A stretch of DNA of 64,000 nt from G942493375 sp942493375 (GTDB lineage Bacteria; Armatimonadota; UBA5829). Positions 18,282 through 27,146 of the stretch are shown here, one piece after another; the stretch's first letter is position 1, and every line of letters starts with the position of its first letter. The notes below the pieces were generated by a model. The model was not told where the DNA came from, ran no database searches, and saw nothing but the letters and a program-made list of their open reading frames with translations. A program made the position numbers and the translations under genes. The stretch covers positions 7,130,001-7,194,000 of the forward strand of contig OW818698.1 in the NCBI GenBank assembly GCA_942493375.1, written 5' to 3'.

Positions 18282-19862
18282 GTGCCCAAAGTCCTTGTGA
18301 GCGACAAACTCGCCAAAGAAGGTATCGAAATACTCAAACGTGTGGCTGATGTGGATGTAAACACAGGCCTGTCTGAAGACCAGCTCTGTGAGATAATCGG
18401 AGAATATGATGCCCTGGTTATCCGCAGTGGCACCACAGTAACTGCGAAGATACTGGAGCATGCAAAGAAACTTCGTATCATCGGTAGAGCAGGGGTAGGG
18501 GTTGACAATGTCGATGTTCCAGTAGCAACCGAAAAAGGTGTCATTGTTGTAAACAGTCCCGGAGGAAACACCCTTGCAGCAGCTGAACTGGCATGCGGTC
18601 TTTTGATGGCTCTTGCAAGAAATATCCCTCAGGCTCATATGTCGATGAAGAAAAAGGAATGGAACCGCAGCAAATATACAGGCAATGAACTGTATGCTAA
18701 GACCGTGGCTGTTCTGGGGCTTGGAAAAATTGGACAGGAAGTAGCGAAACGCTGCCAGGCTTTTGATATGAAAGTTTTGGCATATGATCCATTCCTGACC
18801 CAGGAAAAGGCAGCATCACTCGGAGTTGAACTGGTCGAGTTGGATGATGCCTTGAAGCAGGCAGATTATGTTACTCTGCACCTGCCAAAGAACAAGCAGA
18901 CTCTGGGTATGATCTCCGATGCACAGTTCGCAATGATGAAAGACGGCGTAAAGCTGGTAAACTGTGCCCGCGGTGGTATTATTGATGACAACGCATTGAT
19001 CGCAGCTATTAAGAGCGGTAAATGTGGTGGAGCAGCACTCGATGTCTACCTGTCGGAGCCTCCGGATTTCTCAAATGAATTGTTCGATATGGACAAGGTC
19101 ATCACGACTCCTCACCTTGGAGCATCAACTGAGGAAGCTCAGACAAATGTTGCAATTGATGTTGCCGAACAGATTGAAGATGTATTCAATGGTAAGTCCG
19201 CTCGAGCAGCCGTCAATATGCCGGCTGTATCCCCTGAATTGCTTTCAGCTGTTGGACCATTCCTCCCGTTGGCAGAGAAACTGGCTACTCTGGCTGTTAA
19301 GACAACCGGTGGGCGACCCAGTAAGATCGAAATTAAATACAGTGGTGAACTTGCAAATTTGGACACAGGTCCCATTGGCCGTTCAGTGCTTGTTGGTTTG
19401 CTGAAACCGGTTCTAGAGGAGTCAGTCAATACAGTCAATGCTCCTCTGATGGCGAAATCTCGTGGCATTGAGGTTGTCGAAAGTAAGACACCAGAAGCTG
19501 GTGACTATCTATCTCTGCTGAGTATTACTGTCACCACTGATACCGGTAGCAATGAAGTAGCCGGGACCTTATACAGTGCTAAAGAGATGCGTGTAGTTAA
19601 GATGGGCGGATATCCGATGGACTTTGTTCCGGTTGGCAGCATGCTCTTTTCTCTGCACACCGATCAACCTGGTATCATTGGCAAGGTTGGCACCATACTT
19701 GGAAATGCTGGAATTAACATCGCCACAATGTATGTAGGTAGAAAGAAAGCCGGCGAAACGGCGATTATGGTTTTGGGAGTGGATTGCGAGATACCGGACG
19801 ATATTCTGACGTCTCTATCCGATCTTCCAGGTATACAGACTGCAAAACAAGTAGCTTTCTAA
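18282..19862 (+). CDS. serA: D-3-phosphoglycerate dehydrogenase
   Basis: A 526-residue enzyme for the first step of serine synthesis (3-phosphoglycerate to 3-phosphohydroxypyruvate, NAD). Visible are the NAD-binding GLGKIG (146-151), catalytic R230 (NCARGG), E259 (LSEPP) and H278 (PHLGAS). An intervening ASB-type domain (about 300-450) and a C-terminal ACT domain (about 455-526) make this the long, type I form that can be serine-regulated. GTG 18282 is chosen because GGAGGT lies 7 nt upstream and it gives the standard family N-terminus; ATGs at 18267 and 18213 would add non-conserved residues. A strong terminator follows. Confidence 0.96.
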   Translation: MPKVLVSDKLAKEGIEILKRVADVDVNTGLSEDQLCEIIGEYDALVIRSGTTVTAKILEHAKKLRIIGRAGVGVDNVDVPVATEKGVIVVNSPGGNTLAAAELACGLLMALARNIPQAHMSMKKKEWNRSKYTGNELYAKTVAVLGLGKIGQEVAKRCQAFDMKVLAYDPFLTQEKAASLGVELVELDDALKQADYVTLHLPKNKQTLGMISDAQFAMMKDGVKLVNCARGGIIDDNALIAAIKSGKCGGAALDVYLSEPPDFSNELFDMDKVITTPHLGASTEEAQTNVAIDVAEQIEDVFNGKSARAAVNMPAVSPELLSAVGPFLPLAEKLATLAVKTTGGRPSKIEIKYSGELANLDTGPIGRSVLVGLLKPVLEESVNTVNAPLMAKSRGIEVVESKTPEAGDYLSLLSITVTTDTGSNEVAGTLYSAKEMRVVKMGGYPMDFVPVGSMLFSLHTDQPGIIGKVGTILGNAGINIATMYVGRKKAGETAIMVLGVDCEIPDDILTSLSDLPGIQTAKQVAF

Positions 19863-19895
19863 ACATATTGTATTACATGTAGACTCTTAGTCTTC

Positions 19896-19945
19896 AAAAC
19901 GCAGTAGAGAATCCGCTTTTCAAAGGATCCTTTACTGCGTTTTTT
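19896..19945 (+). terminator. rho-independent terminator after serA
   Basis: The arms AAAACGCAGTA (19896-19906) and TACTGCGTTTT (19933-19943) pair perfectly, with a further GAATCC/GGATCC pairing inside and a T run at the 3' end. It begins 33 bp after the serA stop codon. Confidence 0.8.
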
Positions 19946-20052
19946 ATGTGGCAGCAGAACAACTTAATCTCCATGAATTAACCTCGTGCGTTTGACCGTC
20001 TAGTACTCTCGAATGTATAATTCGTGTGGCTAGTCTATCTTTGGAGTATGTA

Positions 20053-20784
20053 TTGAGTGTTTTAAAAAATCTCAGCGATAATCCTGATGAAAGAGCATCA
20101 TCAATCAAGGAGATGTTCTCTCGATTAGCTCCACGTTATGACCTTGTGAATTCTGCACTTAGTCTTTCTCTTCACAGCCGATGGCGGAGATATGCGGTTA
20201 AACGAGCAGAGCTCCAGAGTGGTGATTCTGCGCTGGATGTCTGTTGCGGGACGGGTGATTTTGCTTTTGAACTCATAAAAACCGTAGGGCTGAATGGTAG
20301 AGTAGTGGGTGTAGACTTCTGCGAGCCAATGCTGGAAATTGCACGAAGCAAAGCACGTGATACTGGTTATACATCCGTGCAATTCATTAATTCTGATGCT
20401 GTCCACCTCCCATTTAATGATGGAGAATTCAATTGTGTGACAATTGGATTTGGCATACGTAATATCACCAGGCCAGTAGAAGCATTGCAGGAAATGCTCC
20501 GTGTCCTGAAGCCTGGCGGAAGATTCGTATGCCTGGAAGCCTCTAAGGTAAAAAACAAGCTTGTGATGCCATTCTGGCGGGTATACTTCTGTAAGTTGAC
20601 TCCTTTGGTTGCGTGGTTGTTTGGAGGAAATATTGGTGCTTACAAGTATCTTCCCGACTCTGTATTGGAATTCTATACACGCGAAGAGTTCAGCAAGGTT
20701 CTTAACAGTGTCGGATTTTCTGATGTCTCCTGCCACGATTTTGCACTAGGCGCAGCGATTCTGCATATTGCTCGTAAGCCATAA
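20053..20784 (+). CDS. menG: demethylmenaquinone methyltransferase (MenG/UbiE)
   Basis: About 243 residues. A SAM-binding motif I (ALDVCCGTGDF) and the UbiE/COQ5 signatures (FGIRNITRPVEALQEM, LKPGGRFVCLE) identify the C-methyltransferase that finishes menaquinone or ubiquinone. TTG 20053 has TTGGAG 6 nt upstream; GTG 20026 is an in-frame alternative adding 9 residues. It is followed 15 bp later by a polyprenyl diphosphate synthase, the same pairing seen in Bacillus menaquinone operons, so a menaquinone role is preferred over ubiquinone. Confidence 0.93.
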   Translation: MSVLKNLSDNPDERASSIKEMFSRLAPRYDLVNSALSLSLHSRWRRYAVKRAELQSGDSALDVCCGTGDFAFELIKTVGLNGRVVGVDFCEPMLEIARSKARDTGYTSVQFINSDAVHLPFNDGEFNCVTIGFGIRNITRPVEALQEMLRVLKPGGRFVCLEASKVKNKLVMPFWRVYFCKLTPLVAWLFGGNIGAYKYLPDSVLEFYTREEFSKVLNSVGFSDVSCHDFALGAAILHIARKP

Positions 20785-20799
20785 ATATTGGGATAATAC

Positions 20800-21783
20800 A
20801 TGAATTCAAACATTAAAGAATGCAACGTAGTAGATTGGTATAGTTCAGTGAATGCTGAACTGAAATTAGTGGAGTCTGTAATGCATAGCTCCATTATGTC
20901 AGATATACATTCAGTTCAGGATGTTGCTGATGGTATTCTAAGTGCTGGTGGGAAACGTATCAGGCCAACTCTTGTTCTGCTTTCCTCTTTGGCATGTGGA
21001 GGATTGGGTGACAGTTCGGAGATTATTGAACTTGCAGCTGCCATTGAGCTTGTTCACACAGCTTCTCTTGTTCACGATGATGTAGTTGATGATGCAGCCC
21101 AGAGGCGAGGCAGACCTACGGCCAACAGCAGTTGGGGCAGCAAGATCAGTGTTTTAAGCGGAGACTACATGCTATCAAAGGCTTTTGCGCTTTTAGCGAG
21201 ACAACCAAAACATGAGATATTAGCTGTGATATCTGAGGCTGCTGGTGTTATGGCAGAGAGTCAGGTCCTTGAAACCGAGTGTCTGGGATCTCTTGAATCC
21301 TGGGACACTAACTATTGGAAATGCATAGAAGGCAAGACTGCCGCATTTATGTGCTCTTGCTGTGTCTGTGGAGCGATCTCTGCAGACGCAGGGATTGAAT
21401 ATAGGGAGGCTCTGCGAGAGTATGGATTGCGCATCGGTCTGTCATTCCAGATATCAGATGACATCCTGGATGTGACCGGACGACAGTCCAAGGTGGGCAA
21501 AGACCTTGGAGCAGATATTAAAAGCGGTAAATATACTTTGCCACTGTTATTAGCAATAGAGTCCAATTCTTCAATCGGCACTAGTCTGGAAAGCAATAGG
21601 ACCGATGAAAAAATCGAGGAAATATTGAGTAGCGTTATCCGCTGTGGTGCCGTTGAAAAGGCGAAATCAGTAGCAGCGGAGCAGTGTCGAATAGCTTCCA
21701 CTGCCCTGGATGTCTTTCCTGAATCAATTTATAAAAGAAGCCTGCTGAACCTGGCAGAATACATAGTCAACCGTCAGCACTAA
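20800..21783 (+). CDS. trans-polyprenyl diphosphate synthase (heptaprenyl/octaprenyl type)
   Basis: A 327-residue all-alpha prenyltransferase. The first aspartate-rich motif HDDVVDD is at 92-98 and the second, DDILD, at 220-224. The GGKRIRP substrate-binding motif is at 50-56. The enzyme extends isopentenyl diphosphate chains, here most likely to the menaquinone side chain, given menG 15 bp upstream. Chain length cannot be read reliably. A short Cys cluster (CSCCVC, about 185-190) is unusual. The start has a weak GGGAT site. Confidence 0.93.
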   Translation: MNSNIKECNVVDWYSSVNAELKLVESVMHSSIMSDIHSVQDVADGILSAGGKRIRPTLVLLSSLACGGLGDSSEIIELAAAIELVHTASLVHDDVVDDAAQRRGRPTANSSWGSKISVLSGDYMLSKAFALLARQPKHEILAVISEAAGVMAESQVLETECLGSLESWDTNYWKCIEGKTAAFMCSCCVCGAISADAGIEYREALREYGLRIGLSFQISDDILDVTGRQSKVGKDLGADIKSGKYTLPLLLAIESNSSIGTSLESNRTDEKIEEILSSVIRCGAVEKAKSVAAEQCRIASTALDVFPESIYKRSLLNLAEYIVNRQH

Positions 21784-21910
21784 ATTCCAAACGGCTAGCT
21801 CTATATTACGATTATGCCTGGTTCCTGTTATTTTGATTTACTTGTGTAAATAATGTATAATTCTTAGGTTTCCAGCAGGAAAAAACAGTCTTGATGTCAA
21901 AGTAGTAGGC

Positions 21911-22591
21911 ATGGAGTTGACTACTATACGTTCCAGACTCGATTTTGTAAAGAGCAAGATATCCGAGGCTGCCATAAGATCTGGCAGACAAGCCGAGGAT
22001 ATAACGCTTGTAGTTGTAACAAAAACTCGTTCAGAAGAAGAAATATTACAAGCTCTTGCGTGTGGAGTTACGGATATCGGGGAAAACTATGTCCAGGAAG
22101 CGCTCGCAAAGTTCGAATCTTTAGGGAATCAAGCTAAATGGCACTTTATTGGCCATCTGCAGCGCAACAAAGTGAAACAAACTCTTAAGTTTGCGGATCT
22201 TATACATAGTGTTGATAGTATAGGACTAGCTACGGAGATCGGTAAACGGTCCATTGAAGTAAAAAAACAAACCAGTATATTACTGGAGATTAACCTGACC
22301 GGCGAGGATGCCAAAACCGGAACCCCGCTTGATCAGGCGCTTCAGTTTATAGAAGAAACCGGAAACATATCCGGTATTAAGGTCTGCGGTCTGATGGGAA
22401 TGGCCCAGCTGACCAACGATCCTGAAGTAACCCGAATGCACTTCAGACAACTGAAGGCATTGTTCGACATGCTGCCAAAAGAGCAGCAGATTCATCTATC
22501 CATGGGTATGACCCAGGATTTTGAAATCGCCATAGAAGAAGGTTCGAACATGGTACGTATCGGCACTGCCATATTCGGGTCGAGAGATTAG
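21911..22591 (+). CDS. yggS: YggS-family PLP homeostasis protein
   Basis: A 226-residue single-domain PLP-binding TIM barrel. The cofactor Lys is K38 in VVVTKTRS. Other family marks are IGENYVQEA, WHFIGHLQRNK, and the C-terminal SMGMTQDFEIAIEEGS and VRIGTAIFG. These proteins buffer free pyridoxal phosphate and influence amino-acid pools; no enzyme activity is established. It opens the cell-division cluster yggS-sepF-proC-yggT-divIVA, a common order in Gram-positive bacteria and relatives. Confidence 0.95.
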   Translation: MELTTIRSRLDFVKSKISEAAIRSGRQAEDITLVVVTKTRSEEEILQALACGVTDIGENYVQEALAKFESLGNQAKWHFIGHLQRNKVKQTLKFADLIHSVDSIGLATEIGKRSIEVKKQTSILLEINLTGEDAKTGTPLDQALQFIEETGNISGIKVCGLMGMAQLTNDPEVTRMHFRQLKALFDMLPKEQQIHLSMGMTQDFEIAIEEGSNMVRIGTAIFGSRD

Positions 22592-22623
22592 AAAGAACTG
22601 TTTCGGTCGCCACTGAAATAGTA

Positions 22624-22689
22624 GTCCGCTTTATTCACACTAAGTGTAAATGCATAGCATTTACACAGCTAATTATGAATAATGCGGAC
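22624..22689. repeat. nested palindromic repeat (outer family plus inner hairpin)
   Basis: The outer arms GTCCGCTTTATTCA (22624-22637) and TGAATAATGCGGAC (22676-22689) pair with one mismatch. Inside is a perfect small hairpin, GTGTAAATGC (22644-22653) and GCATTTACAC (22657-22666). The outer arms match the family at 27057-27132 and 39352-39453; the inner hairpin recurs at 39408-39430. It lies between yggS and sepF and may also act as a terminator. Confidence 0.7.
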
Positions 22690-22764
22690 AAGCAAAAGAA
22701 CTGAATATAGGCGCGTATATCATCTTTTTTGGATGGAGCGCGTAAGGTAATAGGTGCGCTGAGT

Positions 22765-22838
22765 CACGGATCCGGCGTGGCCGCCCAACACCCGACCAGG
22801 ACGAGCGTCAATCCGTGTAATTGCTTTAGCAATTACAC
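22765..22838 (+). promoter_or_regulatory. structured GC-rich leader and hairpin before sepF
   Basis: A GC-rich segment bounded by CACGGAT (22765-22771) and ATCCGTG (22811-22817), which can close a ~45-nt loop. It overlaps a perfect 10-bp hairpin, GTGTAATTGC (22815-22824) and GCAATTACAC (22829-22838). The two structures share bases, so they are mutually exclusive. The hairpin ends 10-11 nt before the GGGAGGG ribosome binding site of sepF. The hairpin belongs to the small palindrome family seen inside larger repeats elsewhere in the window. Confidence 0.45.
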
Positions 22839-22860
22839 TGCCTGCAGGGAGGGCACTATC

Positions 22861-23307
22861 GTGAATACAGCACCTAATGAGAGTTATGAAGATCAACCGA
22901 AAAGCGTCTGGACTCGTCTGAAAGACAAGTTCGGATGGGGCACGTACGACGAGTACGAAGACGAATACTACGAAGAACCAATCCCCAATAGAGGAGCGAC
23001 TGTCAAGCTCCATTCCGCCCGCAGTAACAGAGTTTCCGTTTGGCTCAGTGTGACATCACTGGAAAACGCCCAGAGTGCAGCAGATGGACTCAAAAAAGGA
23101 CACCAGCAGATCGTCAACCTGGAAAAGGCCTCACCAGAGGTTACAGCCAGAGTCATCGATTTCCTGAGTGGTGTCATCTATGCACTTGATGGCTTAATCC
23201 AGAAGGTAGGGGACAAAGTCTATCTATTCACCCCTGCCAGCTTCTCAGTTGAAGTTGAGAACGGAAGCACTACTCGCAAGATGAATAGCCCATTCGCGGA
23301 CAATTAA
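22861..23307 (+). CDS. sepF: cell division protein SepF
   Basis: A 148-residue protein with the SepF layout: a variable acidic N-terminus (YDEYEDEYYEE) and a compact C-terminal domain (about 65-140, with RVSVWLSVTSLENAQSAADGL and VIDFLSGVIYAL segments). SepF polymerises into rings, binds FtsZ and tethers it to the membrane through its N-terminal helix. GTG 22861 is chosen for the GGGAGGG site 6-7 nt upstream and the expected length; an open frame upstream covers the structured leader and is not coding. It sits in the yggS-sepF-proC-yggT-divIVA cluster. Confidence 0.93.
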   Translation: MNTAPNESYEDQPKSVWTRLKDKFGWGTYDEYEDEYYEEPIPNRGATVKLHSARSNRVSVWLSVTSLENAQSAADGLKKGHQQIVNLEKASPEVTARVIDFLSGVIYALDGLIQKVGDKVYLFTPASFSVEVENGSTTRKMNSPFADN

Positions 23308-23342
23308 CCGCAAGTGTAATTGCTCAGCATTTACATTATATG

Positions 23343-23401
23343 TCATTTTGTACTCAGTGAAGGAACCATATATACTTGGATTCCTCACTGAGTTCAAATG
23401 A
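23343..23401. repeat. imperfect palindrome of the CATTCTGAAC..CAGTGA type
   Basis: Arms around ACTCAGTGA and TCACTGAGT, extended by TCATTT/AAATGA, form a hairpin between sepF and proC. It resembles the better-conserved palindrome at 27147-27212. Just before it, 23314-23336 is a decayed copy of the small GTGTAAATGC hairpin. Confidence 0.5.
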
Positions 23402-23432
23402 TATTAGTGGGCAATAAATGGAGCCAATTAAA

Positions 23433-24245
23433 ATGTCACAGAAAAAGACAGCGCTTACTGTTATCGGCGGTGGAGCGATGGGAGCCGCACTCATCGGTGG
23501 GATTATCAAAGCCGGTGTTTGTGATGCTTCAGATATAACGGTTGTCGATGTATCTATAGCGATACTAGAGTCAGTATCTTCTAGATTTGGGGTCAATACT
23601 TCTACCGATGCGGTAAATGCTGTGTCGAATGCAGATGCTGTATTGATTGCTGTTAAACCTGGAATAGTAAAAAAGGTTCTGGGATTAGTCAAAGACTCCA
23701 TGCCGAAAAGTTGCCTGCTCTTGTCAATTGCAGCAGGAGTAAAAATCGCAAGTATTGAGAATTGCTTGAATCCTGACGCAAGGGTCATAAGAGCAATGCC
23801 TAATACTCCATGTCAGGTTGGCTGTGGAGCCATAGCATTTGCGCGAGGGAGTTCGGTATCCGATGACGATGCAAACCTTGCAGCGAAACTTTTTGGCGCT
23901 GTTGGTCTGGTCGTTGAACTGCCTGAATCCAATTTGGATGCAGTAACCGGTCTCAGCGGCAGTGGACCAGCATATATTTTTGTCTTGATCGAAGCATTGA
24001 GTGATGCCGGAGTTGCGGTGGGTCTGCCAAGAGACAAATCCACAGCACTCGCCGCTCAGACCGTATTGGGATCAGCAAAGATGGTTCTTGAGTCTGGTAC
24101 CCATCCTGCAGTTCTAAAAGACCAGGTGACAAGTCCTGGTGGAACTACTATTGCAGGTATCTCTGCTTTAGAAAAAGCCGGATTCAGATCGGCGATAATA
24201 CAAGCCGTAAAAGCGGCTTCCGATAGATCGAGTGAACTCGGTTAG
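23433..24245 (+). CDS. proC: pyrroline-5-carboxylate reductase
   Basis: A 270-residue enzyme making proline from pyrroline-5-carboxylate with NAD(P)H. The Rossmann start VIGGGAMGAAL, the AVTGLSGSGPAYIF motif and the C-terminal DQVTSPGGTTIAG signature are all present. ATG 23433 has GGAG 9 nt upstream; ATG 23418 in the same frame is an alternative with a poorer site. Its place inside a division cluster (sepF-proC-yggT) is conserved in several phyla but has no known mechanistic link. Confidence 0.95.
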   Translation: MSQKKTALTVIGGGAMGAALIGGIIKAGVCDASDITVVDVSIAILESVSSRFGVNTSTDAVNAVSNADAVLIAVKPGIVKKVLGLVKDSMPKSCLLLSIAAGVKIASIENCLNPDARVIRAMPNTPCQVGCGAIAFARGSSVSDDDANLAAKLFGAVGLVVELPESNLDAVTGLSGSGPAYIFVLIEALSDAGVAVGLPRDKSTALAAQTVLGSAKMVLESGTHPAVLKDQVTSPGGTTIAGISALEKAGFRSAIIQAVKAASDRSSELG

Positions 24246-24261
24246 AAATAGAGGCAAGTAA

Positions 24262-24516
24262 TTGTTGCATGGAACGATAGGGTTTCTCGTCAATTCTATA
24301 CTGGAATTGATAACGCTTCTGGTATTCATATATGCGCTACTAAGCTGGATACCTAATTTAGACAGAAACAATGCGATAGTGAAGTTTATTGTCAACACAG
24401 GAGATACAATTTGCGCTCCGGTGCGCAAATTGATCCCGCCAAAGAATACCGGCAATATCGATTTATCACCAATGATAATAATACTGGCTATCTATGCATT
24501 GCAGATGATTCTGTAG
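24262..24516 (+). CDS. YggT-family membrane protein
   Basis: An 84-residue protein with two transmembrane helices (about 7-25 and 66-83) and the family motif between them (ALLSWIP, then APVRKLIPP). YggT proteins are linked to membrane organisation, osmotic protection and chloroplast or cell division, with no defined biochemical activity. The start is TTG 24262, with AGAGG ~8 nt upstream; an ATG at 24269 is out of frame. It lies 16 bp after proC. Confidence 0.9.
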   Translation: MLHGTIGFLVNSILELITLLVFIYALLSWIPNLDRNNAIVKFIVNTGDTICAPVRKLIPPKNTGNIDLSPMIIILAIYALQMIL

Positions 24517-24677
24517 GTTGATTTATGATATGTGCTCAGGATATATCAATATCGCATAAGAGCACAGATCATCTGTTATGTTACCAGTGATAAACAACTG
24601 GTTTTCGTTTATCGTTATGGGCCTCTTGGTATGTTCGCTGAACATGCATGTCTGGTGTTTTGTAAGGAGATAGGATT

Positions 24678-25151
24678 ATGTCGCTCACACCAGTGGATAT
24701 AATACATACAAAATTTGCCACTGCTTTTGGTGGATATCGCAAATCTGAAGTGGATTCTTTTATAGATGAAGCCCGAATGACTATCGAGCAGCTTCTCCAG
24801 GAAAAGAACGAACTTCAGCGGGTCTGTTTCGAATTGCAGGACGAAGTCAAACGTGTTCGTGCAATAGAGTCTACTCTGGCACAGGTACTAACGACAGCTC
24901 AGGCAGTCGCAGAGGATGTTAAATCCAGCGCACACAAGCAGGCTGAGAATATCCTGCAGGAAGCTGAAATTGGACGTGTGCGGATGACCATAGAAGCCCA
25001 GCAAAGCATAGAAAAATGCAGGTCTGAAATCGGACTTCTGGAATCGACCAGGGACAGATTTGAGTGCGAATTGCGGGGTATGGTTACTGGATACCTTGAG
25101 ATGTTGGACAGAATGAAGCCTCAAGAAAACAGTGAGGTTGATGTTGCCTGA
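24678..25151 (+). CDS. divIVA: DivIVA-domain cell division/polarity protein
   Basis: A 157-residue protein starting with the DivIVA lipid-binding module (LTPVDIIHTKFATAFGGYRKSEVDSFIDEA), followed by a long coiled coil (about 35-140). DivIVA proteins bind curved membrane at poles and septa and recruit partners. The start has AAGGAGATAG at proper spacing. It completes the division cluster and overlaps the next gene by 20 bp. Confidence 0.92.
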   Translation: MSLTPVDIIHTKFATAFGGYRKSEVDSFIDEARMTIEQLLQEKNELQRVCFELQDEVKRVRAIESTLAQVLTTAQAVAEDVKSSAHKQAENILQEAEIGRVRMTIEAQQSIEKCRSEIGLLESTRDRFECELRGMVTGYLEMLDRMKPQENSEVDVA

Positions 25152-26469
25152 AGATACCGAAGAACAACCTGTCGAAACAAGAGATTATAGAGGATACTGG
25201 GCTGGCATCGCGATAGGTCTCAGTCTTGTCTTCGTATTTGCCCTGGCAGGATATTTTGGGACATTCGGACATAAAAAGAAACATCATAAAGATGATCGAG
25301 CGTCCAAAATCATAAAAGCCCGAAAAGCTGGCGATGTTGAAGCCAATGGCGTTCTTTCTCAAGTGTTTGCCGGCAGCAGCAATGCGCATGTAGATAACAT
25401 GATAGCAGCCTATAGCAAAGGTTTACCCAGTAGAAGCCTCTCGCTGCGTATTGCAGTTGCTAAGCGGGTTTTTTATAAAACAAGTGATTTTACTCTACTG
25501 AAGGATCTAAAATCGTCGGACCGTACAGTTTGGACAGAAATACTCGGTAAAAAGAGCATTCCACATTTTCAAGTCAGCAAATATCTGAAATCCATCGAAC
25601 GGGAAGAACTTGGCCCGTTACGACTCCCCGCTCTAGCCTTGATCTATGAGAAATCTGGAGACCAGGTGAAGGCAGATTTACTAATGCAGCAGGCAAAAGA
25701 AGATGCCTGGAAGCGTATAGCACTATTTGGCGCATTGATTGGTGGGGCCGTTCTTGTTTTTATTGTTGGTGTAATATTTATCGCTATAGGAAGCGAGAGC
25801 ATACGCCGTTTACCTCAATTTGCCTTTGCGGAAGAGTTTCCCAATGCATTTCTCTTCCCGCGATATTTGCTTGGTTACTATATTTCCCCGATGTTGATAT
25901 TTTCCGGAATGTCATCATATATCGGGCAGGCAATGTTGTTCCCTGTTGCAATGTTATTTGCACAAATAGTTGCATTGATTATGCTCTCCCCTGCTGGTAT
26001 AGCTGCACGTTTTAGACCTGTGGGGAGCTTCAAATTGCAGGTTGGTCTGGCTATTTCCGGTCTTACTACCACGCTTCCTGTTCATGTTATAGCAATGCTT
26101 ATAAGCTATGCCATATTGCATAAGCCTCCACAGGACAACAGCTTGACTGTGTACCTTTCCAGCAGTGGCATAACTAGTGTACTTACGGCAATTGCTATTG
26201 TATTGATTGGACCTTTTATAGAAGAATTGGCGTTCCGCGGCGTCCTTCTTGATTCATTGCAGGAAAAAATGAGTTTCTGGCCTGCAGCAATGATCTCTTC
26301 AATGGCATTTTCAGCTCTTCATCTGGATTTTGCTTTTAGGTTTATACCGATGTTTTTCTTTGGGATGGTTATGTGCTATTTACGCAGAAGAAGCGGCTCT
26401 TTAGTATCACCACTTATCGCCCATGTTATTAACAATGGAATCGTTACAGCGCTTTTCTTTATGATGTAG
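25132..26469 (+). CDS. CPBP-family (CAAX-like) intramembrane metalloprotease
   Basis: A 445-residue membrane protein. A first transmembrane segment (about 22-40) is followed by a ~150-residue soluble helical region, then seven or so transmembrane helices. The glutamate pair and Arg (EELAFRGVLL), the later His (FSALHLD) and an N/H element (HVINNGIV) form the CPBP active-site pattern. Members process prenylated or other membrane proteins, or scaffold division and immunity functions. The start may be GTG 25132 or ATG 25141; both overlap divIVA. Coupling to divIVA suggests a link to division or the envelope (inference). Confidence 0.88.
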   Translation: MRLMLPEDTEEQPVETRDYRGYWAGIAIGLSLVFVFALAGYFGTFGHKKKHHKDDRASKIIKARKAGDVEANGVLSQVFAGSSNAHVDNMIAAYSKGLPSRSLSLRIAVAKRVFYKTSDFTLLKDLKSSDRTVWTEILGKKSIPHFQVSKYLKSIEREELGPLRLPALALIYEKSGDQVKADLLMQQAKEDAWKRIALFGALIGGAVLVFIVGVIFIAIGSESIRRLPQFAFAEEFPNAFLFPRYLLGYYISPMLIFSGMSSYIGQAMLFPVAMLFAQIVALIMLSPAGIAARFRPVGSFKLQVGLAISGLTTTLPVHVIAMLISYAILHKPPQDNSLTVYLSSSGITSVLTAIAIVLIGPFIEELAFRGVLLDSLQEKMSFWPAAMISSMAFSALHLDFAFRFIPMFFFGMVMCYLRRRSGSLVSPLIAHVINNGIVTALFFMM

Positions 26470-26484
26470 CTTTGGAGGTGACAA

Positions 26485-27057
26485 ATGATTAAGGATTTAG
26501 TTGTGGCAAATCGTAGCTATCGCCGTATTCAGGAAAATGAATCAATTGATGAGTCAGTGCTGAGAGAGTTGGTTAATCTCGGGAGATTGTCAGCTTCAGC
26601 GGCTAATCTTCAGTCTCTAAAATATGTCCTGTCATCTAGTACCGAACGAAATGCAGAGATATTTTTGACTCTTGCATGGGCCGGTTATCTGTCTGACTGG
26701 GCTGGACCCGCTGTCGGAGAAAGACCTGCTGCGTATATTGTAATTCTTCTTGATACCAATATAAGTAAGAATCCATTTTGTGACCACGGTATTTCCGCTC
26801 AGAGTATACTACTTGGTGCTGCTGAGAAGGGGATTGGCGGATGCATGATTGGTTCTATCAACAAAGAAAAGCTGCGGGATGTATTACATATCCCTGAACA
26901 ATATGAAATATTGCTGGTTCTGGCGTTAGGCAAGCCTGCAGAAACAGTAGTCCTTGAAGACATTGAAACAGATGGAAGCATCAGATACTATCGGGATGCT
27001 CAGGACATTCACCACGTCCCCAAACGTAAGTTGGATGACGTAATACTGAATATTTGA
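26485..27057 (+). CDS. nitroreductase-family flavoprotein
   Basis: A 190-residue FMN-dependent oxidoreductase of the nitroreductase fold. The N-terminal RSYRRI segment and N-rich region (SASAANLQSLKY) match the flavin-binding start, and the ILLGAAEKGIGGCMIG motif is the family's second conserved block. The start has GGAGGTGAC at good spacing. It is 15 bp after the CPBP gene, probably in the same transcript. Its stop codon directly abuts a palindromic repeat. The substrate is unknown. Confidence 0.9.
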   Translation: MIKDLVVANRSYRRIQENESIDESVLRELVNLGRLSASAANLQSLKYVLSSSTERNAEIFLTLAWAGYLSDWAGPAVGERPAAYIVILLDTNISKNPFCDHGISAQSILLGAAEKGIGGCMIGSINKEKLRDVLHIPEQYEILLVLALGKPAETVVLEDIETDGSIRYYRDAQDIHHVPKRKLDDVILNI

Positions 27058-27132
27058 CCCGCATTATTCACCAAGCTTCGCTTTTGGCTGGCAGTAGAGA
27101 CAAAAGCTGAGTCAGTCATGAATAATGCGGGT
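27057..27132. repeat. outer-family palindromic repeat, copy without inner hairpin
   Basis: The arms ACCCGCATTATTCA (27057-27070) and TGAATAATGCGGGT (27119-27132) are perfect complements. The interior reads AAGCTTCGCTTTTGGC.. to ..CAAAAGCTGAGTCAG and matches the interior of the copy at 39352-39453 except for a 26-nt insertion there. It begins at the last base of the nitroreductase stop codon. Confidence 0.75.
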
Positions 27133-27146
27133 TAGCGCATAAAAAT

